From assembly GCA_019703815.1 (NCBI GenBank), contig AP023053.1:854995-918994 (forward strand): a stretch of 64,000 nt of DNA, written 5' to 3'. This document shows positions 1 through 7,940 of this stretch, one piece after another. The notes under the pieces were generated by a model, which had not been told where the DNA came from, did not search any database, and saw only the letters and a list, made by a program, of their open reading frames with translations. The stretch comes from Thaumasiovibrio occultus (GTDB lineage Bacteria > Pseudomonadota > Gammaproteobacteria > Enterobacterales > Vibrionaceae). The stretch's first letter is position 1. Each line of letters opens with the position of its first letter. The position numbers were made by a program, and so were the translations under genes.

Positions 1-2836
1 TGCGTTGCCACGCTTGATTGAGATAGACCAGCATGATGATCGCGGTCTCTACGGCAACCCCCGCCAAGGCGATAAAGCCAACGCCTACGGCGATCGACAA
101 GTTAAAGTTGAGGAAATACATCAGCCACAAGCCGCCGACTAAAGCGAGTGGTAACGTGCCAACAATGATGGCGACTTCACCAAAGCGACGGAAACTCATG
201 TACAGCAACATAAAGATGATGCCGAGCGTCACTGGGGCGACAATTTTCATCTTCTCCATTGCGCGCTGCATGTATTCGTACTGCCCAGACCACGCAATCG
301 AATAGCCCGCTGGCAGCTTGAGCTCTTGCGCCACTTTGGCGCGCGCTTCTTCGACAAAACCACCAAGATCGCGCCCTTCGATATCGACAAACACCCAACC
401 GTTAGGACGCGCATTTTCTGTCTTGATCATTGGCGGGCCATCTTCGTAACGCACATCAGCGACATCGGCCAAGGTGATGTTGGCACCCAGCGGCGTCACC
501 AACGGCAGTTGCTCAAGGCTGTACACTGAATCACGATATTGCTGCGGATAGCGCACATTGATTGGATACCGCTCCAAGCCTTCAACGGTTTCCGCCACTT
601 TCATTCCGCCAATCGCCGCACTGGTCACCTGTTGAATATCTTGAATCGAGAGGCCAAAACGGGCGGCACGCTGACGGTCGATATCAATCGTGACGTAACG
701 CCCGCCTGCGACGCGCTCGGCATACACCGACACTGCGCCTGGAACTTCACTGACGAGGGCTTCAAGCTCGCGACCAATCTCTTCAATCACGGCCAGATCA
801 GGACCTGCCACCTTAATCCCCACCGGGGTTTTGATCCCGGTTGACAACATGTCGATGCGGGTTTTGATTGGCATCACCCAAGCGTTACTTAAACCCGGGA
901 AATTCACCAAGCTATCCAACTCGGCGCGCAGCGAATCTGTGGTGACGCCTTCACGCCACTCCTCGCGAGGCTTGAGCTGAATAAAGGTTTCAATCATGGT
1001 CAGCGGGGCGGGATCGGTGGCCGTTTCCGCGCGCCCCACTTTGCCCCACACGGTTTCGACCTCCGGCACGGTTTTGATCAGTTTATTGGTTTGCTGCAGC
1101 AGTTCACGCGCCTTACCGATGGAAATCCCCGGATACGTCGTCGGCATGTACATGAGATCGCCTTCATCCAATGGCGGAATGAACTCACTGCCCATTTTGC
1201 TAAACGGATACCAAGCCGATGCGAGCAGCACCAGAGACAAGACAATCATGGTTTTCGGAAAGCGCAAGCTGGCACGCAATATCGGGCGATAGGTCGCCAC
1301 CAACACGCGGGTGACTGGGTTTTTGTTTTCCGGCAAAATCCGCCCGCGAACAAAATAACCCATCAATACCGGCACTAAGGTAATAGCCAGACCTGCCGCC
1401 GCCGCCATGGCATAAGATTTAGTAAAAGCCAACGGCGCGAACATCTTGCCCTCTTGGCCTTCAAGGGCGAAGACTGGCACAAAACTTAGCGTGATGATCA
1501 GCAGTGAAAAGAACAGCGGCGATCCCACTTCTTCAGCGGCGCGGCTGATCACTTGCCAACGGTTTTCTTTGGTTAATGGCGTGCGTTCAATGTGCTTGTG
1601 CACGTTTTCGATCATTACAATCGCGCCATCCACCATGGCACCAATCGCAATCCCGATCCCGCCGAGCGACATGATGTTAGCGTTGATCCCTTGCCACTGC
1701 ATGATGATAAACGCGCTCAGAATGCCCAGCGGCAAACTGAACAAAATCACTAGTGACGAGCGTAAGTGGAACAAGAACAACGCACACACTAAGGTGACCA
1801 CAACGAACTCTTTCACCAGTGTTTTATTAAGGTTGCTAACGGCGGCGTCAATCAATCCAGAGCGATCATAAGTGATCACCAACTCCACCCCATCAGGCAA
1901 CGAACGCTCTAGCTCAGTGAGTTTGGTTTTGACATTGGTGATAACGTCGCGAGCATTTTCGCCAAAGCGCATGACAATCACGCCCCCCACGGCTTCCCCT
2001 TCGCCATTAAACTCGGAAATGCCGCGACGCATTTGCGGACCAAGGCTGATGTCCGCCACATCGCCTAACATCAGCGGCGTGCCATTTTCCGAGATCCGCA
2101 ACGGCAGGTTAGCGATATCGTCTGCCGAGCTGAGATAACCCGTGGTGCGCACCATGTGCTCCGCTTCGGCCACCTCGATAACGGAAGCGCCAACTTCTTG
2201 GTTACCGCTGCGGATCGCTTGATTAACCTGCGCCAGCGTTAACCCGTAAGCGCGCAGTTTGTCGGGGTCGACCTGCAATTGGTATTGACGCACCATGCCG
2301 CCAACCGTCGCCACTTCTGACACCCCTTCCACGGTTTGCAGTTCATATTGCAAGAACCAATCTTGCAAACTGCGCAACTCGCTTAAATCATGCTGGCCCG
2401 TTTTATCTTGCAAGATATAACTCAATACCCAACCCACCCCAGTCGCATCTGGGCCAAGCTGAGGTTTGGCGGCGTCAGGCAACGCCACTTGACTCATGTA
2501 TTCCTGCACGCGACTGCGCGCCCAGTACATGTCCGTGGCATCATCGAAAATAACGTAAACGTAGGAGTCGCCAAAAAACGAATAGCCTCGCACCACCTGC
2601 GCCCCCGGCACGGCGAGCATGGCTGTACTTAACGGATAGGTCACTTGATCTTCCACCACCTGTGGCGCTTGCCCCGGATAACTGGTTTTGATGATCACCT
2701 GCACATCCGACAGATCAGGAATGGCGTCAATAGGGGTGTTTTTGACCGAGTACAAACCACCGAGCGCTAACATACCTGCCGCGATCAGAACAAAGAATCG
2801 GTTGGTAATTGACCAGCGAATAATTCGAGAAATCAT
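1..2836 (-). CDS. cusA: CusA/CzcA-type heavy-metal RND efflux pump, C-terminus cut by window edge
   Basis: Inner-membrane proton-driven pump of the HME-RND family, expected to export Cu(I)/Ag(I) from periplasm or cytoplasm through the CusB and CusC-like partners encoded just upstream. The frame read from the minus strand starts MISRIIRWSITNRFF and stays open to base 1. That gives about 945 residues of a family that is usually about 1,040 long, so the C-terminal membrane segments lie outside. Visible family marks are the TPIDAIPDLSDVQV segment after TM1 and the TM4 segment GAMVDGAIVMIENVHKH, whose acidic residue is typical of HME-RND pumps. The start ATG overlaps the cusB stop as ATGA, so the two are translationally coupled. 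Metal choice of copper/silver rather than cobalt/zinc is inferred from the His/Met-rich partners. Confidence 0.93.
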   Translation of the reverse strand, partial: MISRIIRWSITNRFFVLIAAGMLALGGLYSVKNTPIDAIPDLSDVQVIIKTSYPGQAPQVVEDQVTYPLSTAMLAVPGAQVVRGYSFFGDSYVYVIFDDATDMYWARSRVQEYMSQVALPDAAKPQLGPDATGVGWVLSYILQDKTGQHDLSELRSLQDWFLQYELQTVEGVSEVATVGGMVRQYQLQVDPDKLRAYGLTLAQVNQAIRSGNQEVGASVIEVAEAEHMVRTTGYLSSADDIANLPLRISENGTPLMLGDVADISLGPQMRRGISEFNGEGEAVGGVIVMRFGENARDVITNVKTKLTELERSLPDGVELVITYDRSGLIDAAVSNLNKTLVKEFVVVTLVCALFLFHLRSSLVILFSLPLGILSAFIIMQWQGINANIMSLGGIGIAIGAMVDGAIVMIENVHKHIERTPLTKENRWQVISRAAEEVGSPLFFSLLIITLSFVPVFALEGQEGKMFAPLAFTKSYAMAAAAGLAITLVPVLMGYFVRGRILPENKNPVTRVLVATYRPILRASLRFPKTMIVLSLVLLASAWYPFSKMGSEFIPPLDEGDLMYMPTTYPGISIGKARELLQQTNKLIKTVPEVETVWGKVGRAETATDPAPLTMIETFIQLKPREEWREGVTTDSLRAELDSLVNFPGLSNAWVMPIKTRIDMLSTGIKTPVGIKVAGPDLAVIEEIGRELEALVSEVPGAVSVYAERVAGGRYVTIDIDRQRAARFGLSIQDIQQVTSAAIGGMKVAETVEGLERYPINVRYPQQYRDSVYSLEQLPLVTPLGANITLADVADVRYEDGPPMIKTENARPNGWVFVDIEGRDLGGFVEEARAKVAQELKLPAGYSIAWSGQYEYMQRAMEKMKIVAPVTLGIIFMLLYMSFRRFGEVAIIVGTLPLALVGGLWLMYFLNFNLSIAVGVGFIALAGVAVETAIIMLVYLNQAWQR

Positions 2837-4725
2837 GGCGTTGACTCCTCTTTGCTCGCACTAAAATCAAAGCTGCCGCTGGCGCTATTCGCGTTGTTTG
2901 TTATGCCATGCCCCATCTCGCTGTGGTCTATCTCGCTTTGGTTCATGCTGCCGTGCCCCATTGCGCCATGATCCATCTCAGCATGATTAACCGCCGTACC
3001 CGCTTGGGTCGTGGGATTGGCAATAGCGCTAAAATCAAACGATCCGCCACTCTCACCGCTACCCGACATGTCATGCCCCATGGCGCTGTGATCCATCCCA
3101 GCATGGTTCATAGTGCTGTGATCCATTTCCGCGTGGTCCATATCTCCGTGGGCCATTGCGCCGTGATCCATAGTCGCGTGGCCCATAGTTGAATGGTCCA
3201 TGCTTGAGTGACCCATGGCACTGTGATCCATTGACGAATGGTCGACTGCGCTATTGGCGTTGTAGGCTGGCAACGACGGCGTGTCGGCGGCAAAGCTCAC
3301 GATGCGGTATTGGTTTTTCTCTTTGACCAGCGTAAATCGGACTGGCGTCCCTTCTTCAAACACCGGCACACTCACCCCACTTGTGACATCAAAGTTCATC
3401 ACCATCGCCGGCCAATCCCATGCCTCCACTGGTAAATGTGAGATCTTAAGCTGCTCGCCGACGGTGGCAATCAAGTAGCCTTCAACTTCCACTTGCTCTG
3501 TGTCTATGCCATTGATACGGCTGAGATCCGCCGACTGAGACGATTCGGAGTCCAACATAAACTGGGCCGACGTCACCACTTTGTCACCCAACGTTAACCC
3601 CTCAGTGATCTCAACCCAATCGTGGGTTTGACGGCCTGTGACAATACGCGCAGAGCGATATTTACCGTCGCCCAATGCCAATACGACGCGCGTCATATCA
3701 CCGTTATGAATAATGGCTTGGCGCGGCACCACTAACACATCGTTATAACTTTGAGCGTGAATTTGAATATTGGCGTACATGTTGGGCTTCAATACCAAAT
3801 CTGGGTTGGCAAACGTGATCCGCACCCGCATGCCACGCGTTTTGGCATCAAGCACCGGATAGATATAGTCCACCGTTCCTTGCCACGTTTTTCCAGCTAA
3901 GCTTTCTACACTCATGGTGACAGTGTCACCTAGATTTACCCATTGGCTTTGGCGCTCAAACACTTCTGCATCGACCCACACCGTATCTAACGCGCCGGCG
4001 CTAACGATCAACTGTTGCGGCGAAATAAACGCCCCTTCACGGATATTCAGCGCATCGACCACACCATCAGCCGGCGCGATGATTGGCACGTACTCTATAA
4101 CGCGGCCTTGCTTGACGACTTGTTCGATTTGTTCATCGGCCATCCCCAACGAGCGTAAGCGCTGTTTCGCGCCTCGCACCATGGCACGGCGTCCGGTTCT
4201 GGCCGCATTGAGCAACTCTTCTTGCACTTTCACCCATTCAGGCGAGTACAGTGTGAACAGCACATCCCCTTGCGTAACTCTTTCGCCCACGGCGCCGAGA
4301 TGGAGTTCGCCCACCCAGCCGCTAACACGCAAGTTGATCTGCCAATAGGTATCTTGGTTAAAACCGATATATCCGACAGTGTTGATAGCCGCGAACAAAT
4401 CCTTCCGCTCGACGGTCGCTGACTTTACCCCAAGGTTGTTCTCCACTGCCGGATCGATATAAACCGTACCCGCAGGCTCATCATTTGCAGTGCCATCACC
4501 TTCATACACAGGGACTAAGTCCATTCCCATCGGCGACTTACCGGGCGCATCACGACGATAATTGGGATCCATCGGGGCAACCCAGTACAGAGGCTCATTG
4601 CTGCTATTTGCCGTCGACTCAGATGAATGCGACATCGATGAGTGCGGTGTAGTCAGGGTTGCGACGCCGTATCCAATGCCTGCACCTACCGCTAAGGCGA
4701 CAAGCGTTAAAGTGACTTTATTCAT
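2833..4725 (-). CDS. cusB: CusB-type periplasmic adaptor fused to CusF-like domain and a His/Met-rich tail
   Basis: Membrane-fusion protein linking the RND pump to the outer-membrane channel, 630 residues where about 400-500 is usual. Order: N-terminal signal/anchor helix (residues 1-25); a heavy-metal-binding motif near 47-76 (YWVAPMDPNYRRDAPGKSPM); lipoyl/barrel-sandwich and beta-barrel regions to about 400; a CusF-like domain at about 405-480 with the W and M pattern (EAWDWPAMVMNF); then a tail at about 487-630 built from MDHSxMGH-like units. The tail contains a duplicated GSFDFSA block, so it seems to have grown by internal duplication. CusF-like domains and His/Met motifs bind Cu(I)/Ag(I); a role for the tail as a metal sponge is inference. 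An AAGGGG ribosome-binding site precedes the ATG, 9 nt after the channel gene. Confidence 0.92.
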   Translation of the reverse strand: MNKVTLTLVALAVGAGIGYGVATLTTPHSSMSHSSESTANSSNEPLYWVAPMDPNYRRDAPGKSPMGMDLVPVYEGDGTANDEPAGTVYIDPAVENNLGVKSATVERKDLFAAINTVGYIGFNQDTYWQINLRVSGWVGELHLGAVGERVTQGDVLFTLYSPEWVKVQEELLNAARTGRRAMVRGAKQRLRSLGMADEQIEQVVKQGRVIEYVPIIAPADGVVDALNIREGAFISPQQLIVSAGALDTVWVDAEVFERQSQWVNLGDTVTMSVESLAGKTWQGTVDYIYPVLDAKTRGMRVRITFANPDLVLKPNMYANIQIHAQSYNDVLVVPRQAIIHNGDMTRVVLALGDGKYRSARIVTGRQTHDWVEITEGLTLGDKVVTSAQFMLDSESSQSADLSRINGIDTEQVEVEGYLIATVGEQLKISHLPVEAWDWPAMVMNFDVTSGVSVPVFEEGTPVRFTLVKEKNQYRIVSFAADTPSLPAYNANSAVDHSSMDHSAMGHSSMDHSTMGHATMDHGAMAHGDMDHAEMDHSTMNHAGMDHSAMGHDMSGSGESGGSFDFSAIANPTTQAGTAVNHAEMDHGAMGHGSMNQSEIDHSEMGHGITNNANSASGSFDFSASKEESTP

Positions 4726-4734
4726 GTTGTCCCC

Positions 4735-6090
4735 TTAGAAATATTGATTGAGTAAAAACGCCAACTGATTTTTGGCTTTATGTAAATCAGCTTCAATGCG
4801 GTGTTGCTCAATGGTGAGCATCAAACGTTCATCACGCGCTGCAACTACCTCTGCGTAGGTGGCAACACCGTTTTGATAACTGCGGTTAACCGCACGTATC
4901 CGCTCACTGGCACTCGCCAAAATCTGGTTTTGATACATCGCCAAGCGTTGCTCACTGAATTCGATATCTTGCGCGAGTCGGCGTGCTTGGGCGTCTAGCT
5001 GACGCAGTAACGTATCCCGTTGTGCGGTGACAGCGCCCACGCCATGTTCAGCCGCAACCAATCGACGGTCTTGACGCTTATCGGTAAACAAGGGAACGTC
5101 AACAGTGAAAAACACGCTCACCAAATCGGATGCTTGCTGCCCTGCCATATCATTGGCTCGTCGATGGGCATACATCAGCTCGACGCCCATTTCCGGGGCA
5201 TAGGCTTCTTCGGCCAACTGCACATCATTTTGTTTAAGCGCGATGGCTTGGTCGATTTGCAACACTGAAGGGTGGCGAGTGAGGAGTTGACTGAGCGCCT
5301 CATGCTCGGTCGATGACTGCGCCGCCGTAGTTAAGATCTGACTTTCTAACAGCGCATCTAGCGCGGGCCACTGCGGTAACGCATCCGCTCTGAGGGTCTG
5401 CGCGCCGAGCCATTCACTTAACTGCACGTTGAGCGCAGTTTGTTGCTGCGAATTGGTCAACAGTTGTTGGTGCACCTTTGCCTGATTCACTTCGACAGCA
5501 ACGATCGCCTGCGCTTCGCCATAACCGAGGGCGTAGTTTTGATTAGCGTTACGGTACAAGCGCGATAGCAGAGCACTGCGTTGATTCAGCACTGCCTCGA
5601 CTTGCTGCAAATAATAAAGTTCTATCCAGCTGTCGGTGAGGGTTTTGGTGACGCTTAGCGCACGCAGATCGGATTGATAGCCATAGGCCTGTGCCTCGAT
5701 ATCACCGCGTTGTTGCCTGATGTCGAGCGTGTCACCGCGACTAAATTTTTGCATCATGCCAACCGAAAGATTGGTCATCATGTCATCATCAAGGGAGAAA
5801 CTGTCCACCGGCAAGCCGCCTATTCCAACTTTCAACGTCGGATCCATTAGCTGCCCCGCCGCGACACTGCTTTCGCGTGTCGCCTGCGCTTGATAGTCAT
5901 ATTGAAGTTGTTGAGTATCGCGATCGTTAGCCAAAGATATTGCGTCTTGCAAGCTCATTTGCGCAGATGCAAACGGGCTAAGCGCCAGCGTTCCAACTAG
6001 TACGAATGACGTACGTTGTTGAATCATGCGTTTACCAAAAAACGCAACTCGCAGATTTGCTAGGGCTAACGACAGTGTTGTCGTAGTCAT
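4735..6090 (-). CDS. TolC-family outer-membrane channel of the Cus operon (CusC-like)
   Basis: Outer-membrane efflux protein of 451 residues, expected to form the trimeric exit duct for the CusBA pump. The sequence shows the paired long helical repeats of TolC proteins (MSLQDAISLANDRD near the start of the mature part, and AEVVAARDERLMLTIEQ near the C-terminus). A second Met (MIQQRTSFVLVG) begins a typical signal peptide ending PFASA-Q, so translation may really start 21 codons downstream of the position given; the upstream ATG has a weak GGAA site. It lies 9 nt before cusB and 128 nt after the small metal-rich protein gene. No lipobox Cys is seen, unlike E. coli CusC, so I do not give it the cusC symbol. 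Confidence 0.88.
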   Translation of the reverse strand: MTTTTLSLALANLRVAFFGKRMIQQRTSFVLVGTLALSPFASAQMSLQDAISLANDRDTQQLQYDYQAQATRESSVAAGQLMDPTLKVGIGGLPVDSFSLDDDMMTNLSVGMMQKFSRGDTLDIRQQRGDIEAQAYGYQSDLRALSVTKTLTDSWIELYYLQQVEAVLNQRSALLSRLYRNANQNYALGYGEAQAIVAVEVNQAKVHQQLLTNSQQQTALNVQLSEWLGAQTLRADALPQWPALDALLESQILTTAAQSSTEHEALSQLLTRHPSVLQIDQAIALKQNDVQLAEEAYAPEMGVELMYAHRRANDMAGQQASDLVSVFFTVDVPLFTDKRQDRRLVAAEHGVGAVTAQRDTLLRQLDAQARRLAQDIEFSEQRLAMYQNQILASASERIRAVNRSYQNGVATYAEVVAARDERLMLTIEQHRIEADLHKAKNQLAFLLNQYF

Positions 6091-6218
6091 GATTATTCCA
6101 AATATATTGAGCCAAACAGACTGATGCGAAGCATCAAATGTGTTCTAGGAACGTTGCCCAAAAGACTTGGCGTTGCACGCAATGCCTTTACAGGCCGCAC
6201 GCCAATTGGACGGAATAA

Positions 6219-6671
6219 TCAGGCTATTGGAGGTCGATAGAGGTTGGCACTGTGCTCAGAGCGCACAGAGCGGTTGAAATCGAAAGGTAATTTGCCAAAC
6301 TGACCAAGGGCCAGATTGGAAGGATATTTAGCGACAAAGGTCGCAGGTGATGTGGAATAGCTGCAATGGACGGTAATACAACAATCACCTTCGCCGTCGC
6401 AACCTTCCATTTGATAATCAGCGGTCTCACCACAATGGGCACTCATCTGCGCGTCTTGCTCTTGCATCATAGAGCCACAATGAGACACATTTTGGGCAAG
6501 TTCATCCACCGATGACGTCATCGCAGTCGCGTCATTCATCTGTGACATTGCCGCCGGCTGAGAAGACATGCTGATCGCGGTTTGCTGGATTTCAAATGCC
6601 AACGCACCGCGAGTCCAAGAAAAACTCGAGGTTATAATCAGCAACAAAATCAGCAAGCGTTTTAGCAACAT
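6219..6671 (-). CDS. Small exported Cys/His/Met-rich protein at head of copper operon
   Basis: About 150 residues, starting MLLKRLLILLLIITSSFSW, a clear signal peptide. The mature part is rich in Met, His and Cys (VSHCGSMMQEQDAQMSAHCG, then CDGEGDCCITVHCSY) and ends with a short hydrophobic/aromatic stretch, NLYRPPIA. Proteins of this look are common as first genes of copper efflux operons in Vibrio and Shewanella relatives, but I know no proven function; periplasmic metal binding is inferred from composition and position. I chose the ATG at 6671. A TTG 18 nt upstream is also in frame, but it lies only a few bases from the predicted transcription start. Confidence 0.75.
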   Translation of the reverse strand: MLLKRLLILLLIITSSFSWTRGALAFEIQQTAISMSSQPAAMSQMNDATAMTSSVDELAQNVSHCGSMMQEQDAQMSAHCGETADYQMEGCDGEGDCCITVHCSYSTSPATFVAKYPSNLALGQFGKLPFDFNRSVRSEHSANLYRPPIA

Positions 6672-6701
6672 CTCACACCCAAAAATCAAAATTCGAAGGC
6701 A

Positions 6702-6732
6702 ATGGTAAACCTTAACCCTAGGGTAATGTCAA
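6702..6732 (-). promoter_or_regulatory. MerR/CueR-type promoter with 19-bp spacer for the copper operon
   Basis: Read on the minus strand: -35 TTGACA (6732-6727), a spacer of exactly 19 bases (6726-6708) and -10 TACCAT (6707-6702). The spacer holds an imperfect dyad ACATTACCC-TA-GGGTTAAGGT. An over-long 19-20 bp spacer filled by a dyad is the hallmark of promoters untwisted by MerR-family activators such as CueR. It sits about 31 bp upstream of the small metal-rich protein ATG. No merR/cueR gene is in the window. Confidence 0.7.
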
Positions 6733-6807
6733 CACTTAGCCTTACTAACACCCTGATAACAGGCTAAATTGTGTGCGTTCATCCCACGTTGGGCGCTAAA
6801 TCTGATG

Positions 6808-6832
6808 AAAAAAGCCCCGACTGGTATGGGGC
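6808..6832 (-). terminator. Intrinsic terminator of the PEP-CTERM gene
   Basis: On the minus strand a GCCCC/GGGGC stem with a 9-nt loop is followed by a run of six T. It lies just after the stop of the PEP-CTERM gene. Confidence 0.7.
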
Positions 6833-6878
6833 AATATCATGTTCCTACTCGTTCTACTCTGTACTTGGTTTGGCAGAA

Positions 6879-7664
6879 TCAAAGTCCTCCTTTGCGCCTT
6901 CGCATCGCAGCAAGACCAAACATCCCTGCGCCAAAAAGTGCCCATGTGGCTGGCTCTGGAATATTCAGAACGCGAATACCGCGCAAAGAAACACCGACAA
7001 TTAAATCGTCAAAGTCGCCATCGCGACCCGCGCCTTTGTCATTGAAAAACAGATATCCTTTGTAAGGGTTAATATCGTCTGGGCTCGTGCCGTGAAAACC
7101 TAAGAACCAGTTGGGCTCTTCAGTGCTGTTATCACCATTGCGCACCTTATTGCGTTTGCCGCAGCGGATGCCGGGATACACTAAGTCACAATTCCTCACA
7201 AATGCGAACTCAAGTGGACTACCGCTTTTGTGATGAAACGTTTGCTCAACTTGACCATCAAACGAGCCATCCCCTTCACCGAACAGCGTGTCATCTTTTT
7301 CCGAGAAGATTAAGTTAGGACCGCCCAACGGGTTGGTACCGAAGTTGCGCCCATAAAAATTACCCGATACCCGACCAAAGAACGCATTATCTTTACCCGA
7401 TTCGGCACCTATAAACTCCCACAAGAACTCGTAAGGTCCATTGTCGTTATCATCATAAAGTAAATTAGCACCGTTCCAGCCATAGATTTCATCTGGATTG
7501 ATTGTGGTACTGCCAAAGTAGTTGGGATTAAAATCCCCACTGACCACGCTACTTAGCGTTACCAAAGGATCGCCCAGCGTGTCTGCAGTAAAACCTGCGT
7601 AGACATTATGAGCCATGAGTCCAGTAGCACTGATCAGCGTAGCGACTAGCGCGCGCCTTAACAT
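6879..7664 (-). CDS. Secreted PEP-CTERM protein with DUF4114-like segment
   Basis: A 261-residue exported protein. It has an N-terminal signal peptide (MLRRALVATLISATGLMAHNVYA), an aromatic/Asp/Gly-rich middle, a segment FNDKGAGRDGDFDDLIVGV that resembles the Asp-rich core of DUF4114 domains, and a C-terminal sorting tag: PEPATWALFGAG, then a short hydrophobic helix and the basic end RRRKGG. PEP-CTERM tags are recognised and cleaved by exosortase (XrtA/EpsH), usually in exopolysaccharide-producing bacteria. No exosortase gene lies in the window. The gene is monocistronic with its own terminator and a strong GGAGGA site upstream of ATG. Substrate or partner unknown. Confidence 0.85.
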   Translation of the reverse strand: MLRRALVATLISATGLMAHNVYAGFTADTLGDPLVTLSSVVSGDFNPNYFGSTTINPDEIYGWNGANLLYDDNDNGPYEFLWEFIGAESGKDNAFFGRVSGNFYGRNFGTNPLGGPNLIFSEKDDTLFGEGDGSFDGQVEQTFHHKSGSPLEFAFVRNCDLVYPGIRCGKRNKVRNGDNSTEEPNWFLGFHGTSPDDINPYKGYLFFNDKGAGRDGDFDDLIVGVSLRGIRVLNIPEPATWALFGAGMFGLAAMRRRKGGL

Positions 7665-7940
7665 AGCGAATTTCCTCCATAATCAAGAGACTGCATATCC
7701 ACTATGCATTGAACGCGCCACTTTTTTTCTTACGTTATTTCAATGAGTTAAACTCACCTCACCAATGATGTGTAAAGTTTCATAAAAACAGGCTAACTTA
7801 CTGACGATTCAACACTTATTGGCGCTGATTTTCACCAGCGTCTCGTGCCATTGCGCAGCGGTACAATACTAAACTTGCTGATTAGCAAAGAATTTATTTG
7901 CTATTTAGTGTTGTAAAATCCGTTGACGTTTAACTATTTG

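Noticed and set aside
33-2632. Plus-strand frames over the first 2.8 kb
   Set aside because: They lie opposite the long open CusA frame, which runs off the window edge.
6769-7065. Three overlapping plus-strand frames near 6.8-7.0 kb
   Set aside because: Antisense to the PEP-CTERM gene and its terminator, with no family resemblance.
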